From Rhizobiaceae bacterium (GTDB lineage Bacteria > Pseudomonadota > Alphaproteobacteria > Rhizobiales > Rhizobiaceae): a stretch of DNA of 64,000 nt. Location of the stretch: the NCBI GenBank assembly GCA_017643495.1, contig JAEPNK010000001.1, positions 477,623 through 541,622 on the forward strand, read 5' to 3'. The position numbers were made by a program, and so were the translations under genes. A model generated the notes under the pieces. It made no database searches. It was not told the DNA's origin and was given only the letters and a program-made list of their open reading frames with translations. The first letter of the stretch is position 1. The number at the start of each line of letters is the position of its first letter. Below are positions 8,832-16,741 of the stretch, piece by piece.

Positions 8832-9563
8832 CTAACCCGCCTTCATGATTTTTCTTGCCAGACCGGGCGACAGACGGTTAACCGTGCGCAGAAGTTTGAC
8901 TTTTCCGATATCAATGACCGCCGCAGGGCTGTCCAATCCCTGTACGATTTTTGCCGCGGCTTCCTTTGCCGGCATTTTACCGGCGCCTCTGCCACGGGTC
9001 ATCTCCGTGTCAACCAAAGGCAGAAACGCCTGTTTCACACAAACATTCGTGCCCTCCAGCTGATAGGCAAGGGACTGTGAAAAAGCGTTGAGCGCACTCT
9101 TGGTAGCGCAATAAATTGCAGAGTCTGTTTTGGGGGCGATCGCCAGGCCGGAATTGACATTCAGAATGATAGAAGGTGCGGATTGAAGAAGCGAGGGCAG
9201 CAGGTGAAAGGTCAGTATGCAGACTGATGTGAAATTGGTATCGATTTCACGCCTGATCGTTTCAATTTGAAAGTCATCATCCAGAAACTGCGGTGTGTAT
9301 TGAACGGCTGCATTGTTGATCAGAATATCGATTTTTCTGCCTGCTGCGGCCATGGCGGCAGCCAGCTCTTCCACTTGCTTCAAATTTGCGAGATCAACCT
9401 CGTGAATGCGTATCCGGTCATAGGTATTGCGTACCTTATCCAGTTTGCAGGACTGACGGGCAATGATCGTAACTTCATTGTTCGCCTGGAGTTGCCTCAG
9501 CAGTTCCAGTCCGATACCCGATGTACCACCGGTTATGACTATATGCTTGCCGGCAGTTTTCAT
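8832..9563 (-). CDS. SDR family oxidoreductase (DltE-like)
   Basis: This 243-residue short-chain dehydrogenase has a cofactor loop TGGTSGIG near residue 10, NNAA, the catalytic serine in NVNSGL, and YCATKSA giving the Tyr-x-x-x-Lys pair. The spacing and the ending resemble the DltE-like SDR branch of unknown substrate. The ATG at 9563 begins MKTAGKHIVITGG and follows GGAAGAGA. Upstream in-frame codons to 9620 lack a ribosome site. It is divergent from the Crp/Fnr regulator with an 88-base gap that holds a 14-bp palindrome, and is followed immediately by the VTT gene. Confidence 0.85.
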   Translation of the reverse strand: MKTAGKHIVITGGTSGIGLELLRQLQANNEVTIIARQSCKLDKVRNTYDRIRIHEVDLANLKQVEELAAAMAAAGRKIDILINNAAVQYTPQFLDDDFQIETIRREIDTNFTSVCILTFHLLPSLLQSAPSIILNVNSGLAIAPKTDSAIYCATKSALNAFSQSLAYQLEGTNVCVKQAFLPLVDTEMTRGRGAGKMPAKEAAAKIVQGLDSPAAVIDIGKVKLLRTVNRLSPGLARKIMKAG

Positions 9564-9632
9564 TATCTCTTCCCTGGAGGCTGGTTCGAATTCTAATCTC
9601 GTACAAACTAGCCCCGGCAACAGATGTTGAAA

Positions 9633-9646
9633 TTAACCCGGGTTAA
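9633..9646. promoter_or_regulatory. Perfect 14-bp palindrome in the divergent SDR / Crp-Fnr promoter region
   Basis: TTAACCCGGGTTAA is perfectly self-complementary. It ends 5 bases before the regulator ATG at 9652 and lies 70 bases from the SDR start, so it is well placed for autorepression or joint control of the divergent pair. The TTAA spacing is 6, not 7, so it is not a CtrA box. Confidence 0.5.
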
Positions 9647-9651
9647 AACGC

Positions 9652-10179
9652 ATGAAGCTGGATGAATTTATTGCCGAGAACGGAACCGTCATCACAAAGA
9701 AGGCAGGTGACCACCTGTTCCGTCAGGGTGAACATGACCAGTCAATATACAAGGTCAAAAGCGGACTGCTCAAAGCTTATTACCTGTCAGCTGACGGCAA
9801 GGAGAATATCAAGTCCTTCATCATGCCTGGCGACAATATCGGCAGCCTCGTTTCTGCCTGGGCAGGAAAAGCCAGCACATTCAGCCTAGTCTGCCTCAAG
9901 CCTTCCATTGTTTCGGCAGTCCCATTCAGAAAACTGAATGAGGCAAGCAGGGCCGATCCCGGAATAGCGGGGGAAATTCTGGATTTCCTGCTGGCATTCG
10001 GGATGAAGAAGGAGATGCGCGAGTATGAACTGCTTTGTCTCACTGCCGAGGAAAGGTACAAACGGTTGCGCGACACTTCTCCCGAGATATTCACGCTTGT
10101 TACGCAGAACGAGATTGCCCGCTATCTTGGTATCACTCCTGTGGGTCTCAGTCGTATCAAGAAACGGCTTGCCGACTGA
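9652..10179 (+). CDS. Crp/Fnr family transcriptional regulator (short form)
   Basis: The protein has an N-terminal cyclic-nucleotide-binding beta-roll (GDHLFRQGE...IYKVKSGLLKAYYLSADGKE...MPGDNIG) and a C-terminal helix-turn-helix (VTQNEIARYLGITPVGLSRIKKRL). At 175 residues it is shorter than the usual ~220, mainly in the dimer helix and winged-helix parts. It lacks FNR cysteines, and its roll lacks an obvious cAMP-binding Arg-Ser/Thr pair, so its ligand is unknown. It probably controls the divergent SDR-VTT pair and itself through the TTAACCCGGGTTAA palindrome; this is inferred from position. Confidence 0.85.
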   Translation: MKLDEFIAENGTVITKKAGDHLFRQGEHDQSIYKVKSGLLKAYYLSADGKENIKSFIMPGDNIGSLVSAWAGKASTFSLVCLKPSIVSAVPFRKLNEASRADPGIAGEILDFLLAFGMKKEMREYELLCLTAEERYKRLRDTSPEIFTLVTQNEIARYLGITPVGLSRIKKRLAD

Positions 10180-10268
10180 TCTCTCGCAATCAGGGTATCA
10201 GCATTAATTACACAAATGGAAACCGCGACAAACTCCTTTGCCGCCGGTCAGTTATTCATGCCTCCGGT

Positions 10269-11645
10269 TTACCGGGTGATTATTTCCGGACCCATCATGA
10301 TCGTTGGAAGCCATGTCGAAATGATCGGCACATAGGTTACCAGGATCAGGAAAACGAACATGATGCAAACCCATGGTGCAGCCGCTTTCACCACATTGGT
10401 AACAGACATCCCTGCAACGCCGGCAGTTACAAAAAGGTTCAGCCCTACCGGTGGCGTAATCATGCCGATCTCCATGTTCACAACCATGATGATACCAAGG
10501 TGAATCGGGTCGATGCCAAGCTCTGTGGCAATCGGGAACACCAACGGTGCAACGATAATCAACAAGCCTGACGGCTCCATGAACTGTCCGCCAAGCAACA
10601 GGATTATATTGACCACAATCAGGAACATGATCGGACCAAGACCAGCTGCCAGCATTGCTTCGGTAATAGCCTGAGGAATTTGCTCTTCCGTCAGGACATG
10701 CTTCAAAATCAGCGCGTTTGCGATGATGAAAAGGAGCATGATGGTAAGCTTGCCTGCTTCAAACAGTGTCTTGCGGGTATCAGGATGGAACCATGCGGTT
10801 ACCAGTGCCTGGGGAGCCCGCAGCAGGGACTTGTTACGCTCATCTCCTGCTGTCGCCAGCGGACCCATGTCCCGGTAAACGAAATTGGCAATGAAAAAGG
10901 CATACATTGCAGCAACTGCAGCTGCTTCCGTGGGCGTAAAAATTCCACCGTAAATTCCGCCAAGAATGATAATGATGAGGAACAACCCCCAGAACGCATC
11001 CTTGCCGGATGAAAATATCTCGCGGAATCCTGCAAAAGGTTGCGAGGGTAGCCCCTTGACCTTGGCCCATACAAAAATGCCCATCATGAGCATCAGACCG
11101 GCAAGAATGCCCGGAAAGACGCCCGCGAGGAACATCCGCCCTACCGAAACGTCCGTGGCAGCTGCATAAACCACCATCACGATGGATGGCGGAATAAGAA
11201 TGCCCAGTGTACCGGCATTGCATATTACACCGGCAGCGAACTCTTTCTTGTATCCCACCTCGCGCATGCCTGCGATGACAATGGAACCAATCGCCACAAC
11301 GGTGGCTGGAGAGGAACCGGAAAGCGCGGCAAACATCATGCAGGCAAAGACAGAAGCAATGGCAAGACCACCGGAGAAATGGCCTACACAGGCAATTGCA
11401 AACCGGATGATCCGCCTGGCAACACCACCGGTCGACATGAAGCTCGAAGCAAGAATGAAAAACGGAATGGCCAACAGCGTGTAATGGCCGTCAAACGCCG
11501 AAAACAGTGTTTGCGCGATCGAGGCAAGCGAACCATCGGAATAGATCAGAAGAAAGATGATGCTGGACAGGCCAAGAGATATGGCAATCGGAACGCCAAT
11601 CAGCATCAGTCCGATCACCATCCCGAAAAGAAGAAGGACGGACAT
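10269..11645 (-). CDS. dctM: TRAP transporter large permease
   Basis: This is the large membrane subunit of a tripartite ATP-independent periplasmic transporter, which drives solute uptake with a sodium gradient. The 458-residue protein has about twelve membrane segments, a GVPIAISLG start, MFAALSGSSPATVVAIGSI, GILIPPSIVMVVYA, and EIGMITPPVGLNLFV near the end, all typical of DctM. A soluble insert between membrane blocks (about residues 255-300) is slightly longer than usual. Its start overlaps the stop of the small permease by one base. Gene order on the minus strand is dctP-dctQ-dctM. It converges on the Crp/Fnr gene. Confidence 0.93.
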   Translation of the reverse strand: MSVLLLFGMVIGLMLIGVPIAISLGLSSIIFLLIYSDGSLASIAQTLFSAFDGHYTLLAIPFFILASSFMSTGGVARRIIRFAIACVGHFSGGLAIASVFACMMFAALSGSSPATVVAIGSIVIAGMREVGYKKEFAAGVICNAGTLGILIPPSIVMVVYAAATDVSVGRMFLAGVFPGILAGLMLMMGIFVWAKVKGLPSQPFAGFREIFSSGKDAFWGLFLIIIILGGIYGGIFTPTEAAAVAAMYAFFIANFVYRDMGPLATAGDERNKSLLRAPQALVTAWFHPDTRKTLFEAGKLTIMLLFIIANALILKHVLTEEQIPQAITEAMLAAGLGPIMFLIVVNIILLLGGQFMEPSGLLIIVAPLVFPIATELGIDPIHLGIIMVVNMEIGMITPPVGLNLFVTAGVAGMSVTNVVKAAAPWVCIMFVFLILVTYVPIISTWLPTIMMGPEIITR

Positions 11646-12346
11646 CAGCCATTTCCTTTCGTCTGGTCATTTTCGAGGGCGGCTTCCTCCATCATTTCCT
11701 CCGCTTCGTGGCTGGCAATCAGCATGGATTGCTCACCCCTGACGATCCGCATTGATGCCTGGACGAAACGGAACAACAAAAGCCCGGTGCCAATCGGCAA
11801 TGCCATGTATGGTATGAACCGCGGAAGCTTTTCATATGCTTCGCCTTCATTGAAAACATCCTTTATCCAGGTCAGGAAAAAGGGTACCGGAACATCATCG
11901 GTTTCGTAAAAGGCCTGCGGTCGCCAACGATACTCGACCGGCTCAAGCCCCATGGGGGTCGCAATGAAATCATTGTAGAAAACCGGCAAGGGCCGGATTC
12001 CGGCAAAAGGAGCCCAGTAGTTCCATGAACCGGCAAAAAGCAGAACGGCAAACAGCACACAGGCTGCAGCAGCAGCAAGGCTGACAGGGCGCCGTATGGT
12101 GACCGGCAAGGCATTGACGACCACATCAACACCGATATGGAAGTTTTTCTTGACCCCATAAGCGGCTCCGATCAGCACCAGCCAGGCAAACAGGAAAACC
12201 GTGACTTCCAGTCCCCACAGGATGTTGTCGTTGAAAACATAGCGGGCAATGACGTTGGCAAAGGTGACGAGTGTCATTAACCCGAGCGTTACGGCGATGA
12301 ACGTCTCTTCAATGCCGTTAATGAAAGAATTGGAATCATTTTGCAT
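11645..12346 (-). CDS. dctQ: TRAP transporter small permease
   Basis: This is the small membrane subunit that joins the large permease and the binding protein. The protein has four membrane helices, with LVTFANVIARYVFNDNILWGLEVTVFLFAWLVLIGAAYGVKKNFHIGVDVVV being the classic DctQ core. At 233 residues it is longer than the usual 160-200, because a ~55-residue hydrophilic loop lies between helices three and four. The ATG at 12346 is preferred over a TTG at 12364 because GGAAG precedes it. It is separated from dctP by a ~110-base gap holding two hairpins. Confidence 0.9.
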   Translation of the reverse strand: MQNDSNSFINGIEETFIAVTLGLMTLVTFANVIARYVFNDNILWGLEVTVFLFAWLVLIGAAYGVKKNFHIGVDVVVNALPVTIRRPVSLAAAAACVLFAVLLFAGSWNYWAPFAGIRPLPVFYNDFIATPMGLEPVEYRWRPQAFYETDDVPVPFFLTWIKDVFNEGEAYEKLPRFIPYMALPIGTGLLLFRFVQASMRIVRGEQSMLIASHEAEEMMEEAALENDQTKGNG

Positions 12347-12367
12347 GGACGGCTTCCGATACAAAAA

Positions 12368-12402
12368 CGCCCTTGCTCATCCCGGCCTCCGGGGCAAGGG
12401 CG
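12368..12402 (-). terminator. Hairpin in the dctP-dctQ gap (second of two)
   Basis: CGCCCTTGC (12368-12376) pairs perfectly with GCAAGGGCG (12394-12402) over 9 bp around a 17-base loop. On the transcribed minus strand it is followed by a run containing TTTTTG, so it could act as a partial terminator giving more binding protein than permease. Confidence 0.5.
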
Positions 12403-12418
12403 CTGTTGGTCAGGAATG

Positions 12419-12447
12419 CTGCCCGGCAATCAGGAAAAGCCGGGCAG
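12419..12447 (-). terminator. Hairpin directly after dctP (first of two)
   Basis: CTGCCCGGC (12419-12427) and GCCGGGCAG (12439-12447) form a perfect 9-bp GC-rich stem with an 11-base loop, nine bases past the dctP stop. There is no U-tract. It probably stabilises the 3' end of a dctP-only message. Confidence 0.5.
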
Positions 12448-12455
12448 AAACACGA

Positions 12456-13451
12456 CTAGTTGGTAGCTTGAGCGGCATCAATCAGGTCTTTGCCGATATC
12501 GCCCTCGAACTTGGCCCATACAGGCTTGAGTGCATCAACCCATGCCTGGCGCTGTTCAGGGGTCAACTCACGTACCGTACCGCCGGATTCAACAATTTTG
12601 GCCCGGTTCTGCTGGTTTACGTTGAATGATTCCTTGTTTCGCGCCTCGGTCACTTCCTTGAGAATGGTAGCAAGCTGGTCGCGTACATCAGCATCAAGGC
12701 CGTTCCACCATTCATCCGAAGTCACGACAAGGTAGTCGATGATTCCATGGTTCGTTTCGGTAATACCGTCCTGAACCTCAAAGAACTTTTTGCCGTATAT
12801 GTTGGACCAGGTGTTCTCCTGACCGTCGATAACCTTGGTCTGAAGGCCGCCATAGACTTCCTTGAATGACATTTTCTGAGGGCTGGCTCCCAGTTGCTCG
12901 AACTGGGCTACAAGTACGTCCGAAGCCTGGACACGAAATTTCAGACCTTCTGCATCTTCCGGCTTGATCAGCGGTTTGGAAGCAGACATCTGCTTCATGC
13001 CATTGTGCCAGAAGGCCAACCCCTTGAGGCCCCGCTTGACCATTGAGTCTTTCAGAGCCTGGCCAGCGTCCGATCCCTGGAATGCATCAACCGCATCAAT
13101 GTTGGCAAACATGAACGGCAGATCAAAGATCCGGAACTTCTTTGTAAACTTCTCGAATTTGGAAAGCGAAGGCGCGGCAAGCTGCACATCACCATTCAAC
13201 AGGGCTTCGAGTACCTTGTTGTCGTCGTAGAGCGTGGAATTGGGGTAAACCTCCATGCACGCCTTGCCGTTCATTTCTTCATTGACGCGTTTGGCAAGAA
13301 GGGTTGCGGCAATACCCTTTGGATGCTTGTCCGTATTGGTGACATGGCTGAACTTGATGACGGTTTCCCCGTCATCACAGGCGGCATGCGCACCAATTGC
13401 AGTGGACACAAGCAGGCTGGCTGCAATCGCAGTAATCTTCAAAGCTCTCAT
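12456..13451 (-). CDS. dctP: TRAP transporter substrate-binding protein, C4-dicarboxylate (DctP) type
   Basis: This is the periplasmic receptor of the TRAP system. The 331-residue protein has a signal peptide (cleavage near AIGAHA-A), then IKFSHVTNTDKHPKG, LKFRVQASDVLVAQFEQLGASPQKMSFKEVYGGLQTKVIDGQENTWSNIY and later TNHGIIDYLVV. This run includes the Arg that ion-pairs with the carboxylate of the ligand and is close to the pattern of DctP receptors for malate, fumarate and succinate. Substrate choice is inference. The ATG at 13451 has GGGAGGAG upstream. It is the first gene of dctPQM, and the hairpins after it suggest higher expression of this gene. Confidence 0.92.
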   Translation of the reverse strand: MRALKITAIAASLLVSTAIGAHAACDDGETVIKFSHVTNTDKHPKGIAATLLAKRVNEEMNGKACMEVYPNSTLYDDNKVLEALLNGDVQLAAPSLSKFEKFTKKFRIFDLPFMFANIDAVDAFQGSDAGQALKDSMVKRGLKGLAFWHNGMKQMSASKPLIKPEDAEGLKFRVQASDVLVAQFEQLGASPQKMSFKEVYGGLQTKVIDGQENTWSNIYGKKFFEVQDGITETNHGIIDYLVVTSDEWWNGLDADVRDQLATILKEVTEARNKESFNVNQQNRAKIVESGGTVRELTPEQRQAWVDALKPVWAKFEGDIGKDLIDAAQATN

Positions 13452-13775
13452 GATTTCTCCTCCCAAGAGTTGCTTGAATTACAACTTCAACAATAATTAA
13501 CTCACACCCCGATTACGTGCAAGAAACGGCCATTCCGGCAATTTTTTGCCTATTTTGTAACGGACACAGCCATTTTGAGCACAGGATTGTGGTGGTATTG
13601 AACCCGTTGCCTGTATTGCATGATCTGCATTTTCAACCCGGCCGCACGGCAATAAATGGAACCACCCGGGCCCCCGACAGTTTACGAAGCGTTAACCTTG
13701 CCTTAAAGGCAGGAAGTCATAATTCAAACGGATTCGCTTTCTATCGTTACCGTTTGAATGGTGTAGGGGTATTGC
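13452..13775. other. Intergenic region between dctP and the Omp19-like lipoprotein gene
   Basis: This 324-base divergent promoter region has no supportable gene; the short open frames in it have no ribosome sites. Its one clear signal is a TTAA-N7-TTAA box at 13692-13706, listed separately. I see no repeat or RNA gene. Confidence 0.6.
13692..13706 (+). promoter_or_regulatory. Putative CtrA binding site, TTAA-N7-TTAA
   Basis: TTAACCTTGCCTTAA matches the full CtrA consensus spacing, with TTAACC as a good first half-site. It lies 70 bases before the lipoprotein ATG at 13776, where an activator could contact a promoter. CtrA is the cell-cycle response regulator of alphaproteobacteria. Binding is not shown. 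Confidence 0.5.
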
Positions 13776-14366
13776 ATGTTTCGTCAAACTTCCATCGTGT
13801 TGGTGTTCGTGGCACTGGCAGCAAGCGGTTGCACCCGCTCTTCCAACGCCCTGAGCGGTGTTTCAACACAACGACCGCCACAGGCTTTGCCGTCGGTGCC
13901 GTCAGGAAATGTACAGTCGGGACAATTGGATCCCCTGGGTCAGCCACAACCACTTGATCCCAATCAGCAAACAAACCCTGCTGACCCGGAAGCACTTGCC
14001 AACGGCACGGATTCATCCGGTGCACCAGAAGCACCGGGCACGGTGGACACGGCAAGCCTCGATCCGCAACCGGCACAGCAGGAACCCCTGACCCATGAAC
14101 CGCTTGCGGGCGCATGGAATGTCAATTCAGACAGTGCCGGCTGTCGTGCAATCCTTTCCTTCACCCAATGGTCCGGTGGCTATCGCGCAACCACATTGCG
14201 CTGTAATTCTCCTGAACTGAGCAGTGTAACAGCATGGGATATCAAGGGCGCTCAAGTCGTTCTGATTGACAGCAACGGATCACAGGTGGCAAGTTTGGGT
14301 CGTGCTGGCAGTGAACGCTATGCCGGACGCACAAGCTCCGGCAAGCCTGTAACTTTTAGCCGCTGA
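13776..14366 (+). CDS. Omp19-like outer-membrane lipoprotein with AprI/Inh protease-inhibitor domain
   Basis: The 196-residue protein has a lipoprotein signal with the lipobox LAASGC (Cys19), a Pro/Gln/Asp-rich flexible linker (about 20-108), and a C-terminal ~88-residue beta-barrel domain. That domain starts LAGAWNVNSDSAGCRAILSF and contains the two conserved Cys and Trp residues of the AprI/Inh metalloprotease-inhibitor family. Brucella Omp19 has this layout, so it is likely anchored in the outer membrane and may inhibit proteases. It stands before zapE on the same strand. A CtrA-type box lies upstream. Confidence 0.82.
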   Translation: MFRQTSIVLVFVALAASGCTRSSNALSGVSTQRPPQALPSVPSGNVQSGQLDPLGQPQPLDPNQQTNPADPEALANGTDSSGAPEAPGTVDTASLDPQPAQQEPLTHEPLAGAWNVNSDSAGCRAILSFTQWSGGYRATTLRCNSPELSSVTAWDIKGAQVVLIDSNGSQVASLGRAGSERYAGRTSSGKPVTFSR

Positions 14367-14408
14367 ACCCTCTACCATTCCGTTTGATGAAATTTCCTTG
14401 GCGTAACG

Positions 14409-15569
14409 ATGCAGATTGAAGCCGGAACGCCGGGAAAGCTCAGACAGACTTATGACCGGCGAGTTGAACAAGGTGAGATTGATGCCGATCCGGCACAATT
14501 GGAACTGATCACCATTCTGGACAGTCTGCTTGTCGATCTTGGCCGCAAACGCCTGTCGCGCAAATCCAGTTCACTGGGATGGCTGTTTGGCCGCAATAGC
14601 GGAACAGATCCCGTAAAGGGTGCCTATATCTGGGGCGATGTTGGACGCGGCAAGTCCATGATCATGGACATGTTTTTCGAACACATCCCCAACCAGCGCA
14701 AACGGCGTGCCCATTTCAATGATTTCATGACCGACGCGCAGGAACGTATTCACCACCAGCGCCAGGAATTTGAGGCAGGTCGCAGCCGCGACGAGGACCC
14801 CGTTCCGGTCGTTGGCAGGGAGCTTGCCCAGGAAGCGGCGGTCTTGTGTTTTGATGAATTCACAGTCACCGACATTGCTGATGCAATGATACTCGGACGT
14901 TTGTTCGAAACCCTGTTTGCCGAAGGTGTCACGATCGTTGCAACTTCCAATGTCGAACCGGAAAACCTCTATCGCAACGGGCTGAACCGGCAGATTTTCC
15001 TGCGCTTCATCGACATCCTCAAGGAGAATGTCGAAACATTCGAATTGTCGGCCCGTACTGACTATCGTCTTGAAAAACTTGATCAGGCGCCCGTCTATCA
15101 CACACCTCTGGGATTGCAGTCCAGACAGGCCATGGATGCAAGCTGGAAACTGTTGACCGGCAAGGAGAGTGGTGAACCGGAGACGCTTTCTATCAAGGGC
15201 CGGGAACTTGCAGTCCCCCTGACCGCATCCGGGGCAGCGCGTCTTTCGTTCGACAAGCTGTGCCGTGAAGCCCGCAGCGCCCTTGATTATCTGGCACTGG
15301 CACGCCGGTACCACACGGTTTTTATTGAAGATGTACCGCAAATGGGTCGCGACCAGCACAATGCAGCAAAACGTTTCATCCTCCTGATAGATACGCTTTA
15401 TGACAATCATGTCCGGGTAGTGATTTCAGCCGCGACTGAACCGGACAAACTCTATACGGCGACGTCAGGAACTGAGGCATTTGAATTCAAACGCACCGCC
15501 TCCCGGCTCCACGAAATGCAATCTCGTGACTATATTGCCGGGCTCACTGATGGCGATGAAAGTAATTGA
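14409..15569 (+). CDS. zapE: Cell division protein ZapE (AFG1-family ATPase)
   Basis: This P-loop ATPase was described in bacteria as a Z-ring-associated division factor and is related to mitochondrial Afg1/Lace1. The 386-residue protein has a Walker A motif GDVGRGKSM near residues 76-84, the HFNDFM stretch, a Walker B LCFDEFTVTDIADAM, a sensor ATSNVEPENLYRNGLNR, and the C-terminal ISAATEPDKLY...EFKRTASRLHEMQS ending of the family. It lies between the lipoprotein and mdh genes, an arrangement common in Hyphomicrobiales. The ATG at 14409 gives the normal length. Confidence 0.93.
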   Translation: MQIEAGTPGKLRQTYDRRVEQGEIDADPAQLELITILDSLLVDLGRKRLSRKSSSLGWLFGRNSGTDPVKGAYIWGDVGRGKSMIMDMFFEHIPNQRKRRAHFNDFMTDAQERIHHQRQEFEAGRSRDEDPVPVVGRELAQEAAVLCFDEFTVTDIADAMILGRLFETLFAEGVTIVATSNVEPENLYRNGLNRQIFLRFIDILKENVETFELSARTDYRLEKLDQAPVYHTPLGLQSRQAMDASWKLLTGKESGEPETLSIKGRELAVPLTASGAARLSFDKLCREARSALDYLALARRYHTVFIEDVPQMGRDQHNAAKRFILLIDTLYDNHVRVVISAATEPDKLYTATSGTEAFEFKRTASRLHEMQSRDYIAGLTDGDESN

Positions 15570-15655
15570 CGTTTACGTAAGCCCCTATTTCATGAAAATC
15601 TCATGTAAATTGTGACTTTGCATCTGACGTGTTTTTTGGCTAAAACCTAGCGTGA

Positions 15656-16675
<1,020 letters not shown>

Positions 16676-16682
16676 CACAATC

Positions 16683-16707
16683 AAATGCGGCCCTCGTGGC
16701 CGCATTT
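16683..16707 (+). terminator. Strong hairpin between mdh and sucA
   Basis: AAATGCGGCC (16683-16692) pairs perfectly with GGCCGCATTT (16698-16707) over 10 bp with a CTCGT loop, seven bases after the mdh stop. Only a short TTTA follows. It could terminate or protect the mdh message and separate mdh from sucA expression. Confidence 0.6.
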
Positions 16708-16741
16708 ACAATTAAAGAGCCAACAGCACCGGTCAGGACCC

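Noticed and set aside
9633-9646. TTAACCCGGGTTAA as a CtrA box
   Set aside because: Spacing between the TTAA halves is 6, not 7. It is better treated as a palindromic operator.
14571-15410. 279-codon open frame antisense to zapE
   Set aside because: It lies wholly within zapE, has no ribosome site or family-like content, and zapE motifs are intact.
16685-16741. Extended sucA start inside the mdh-sucA hairpin
   Set aside because: The family N-terminus begins at ATG 16742, and the upstream codons are hairpin sequence.
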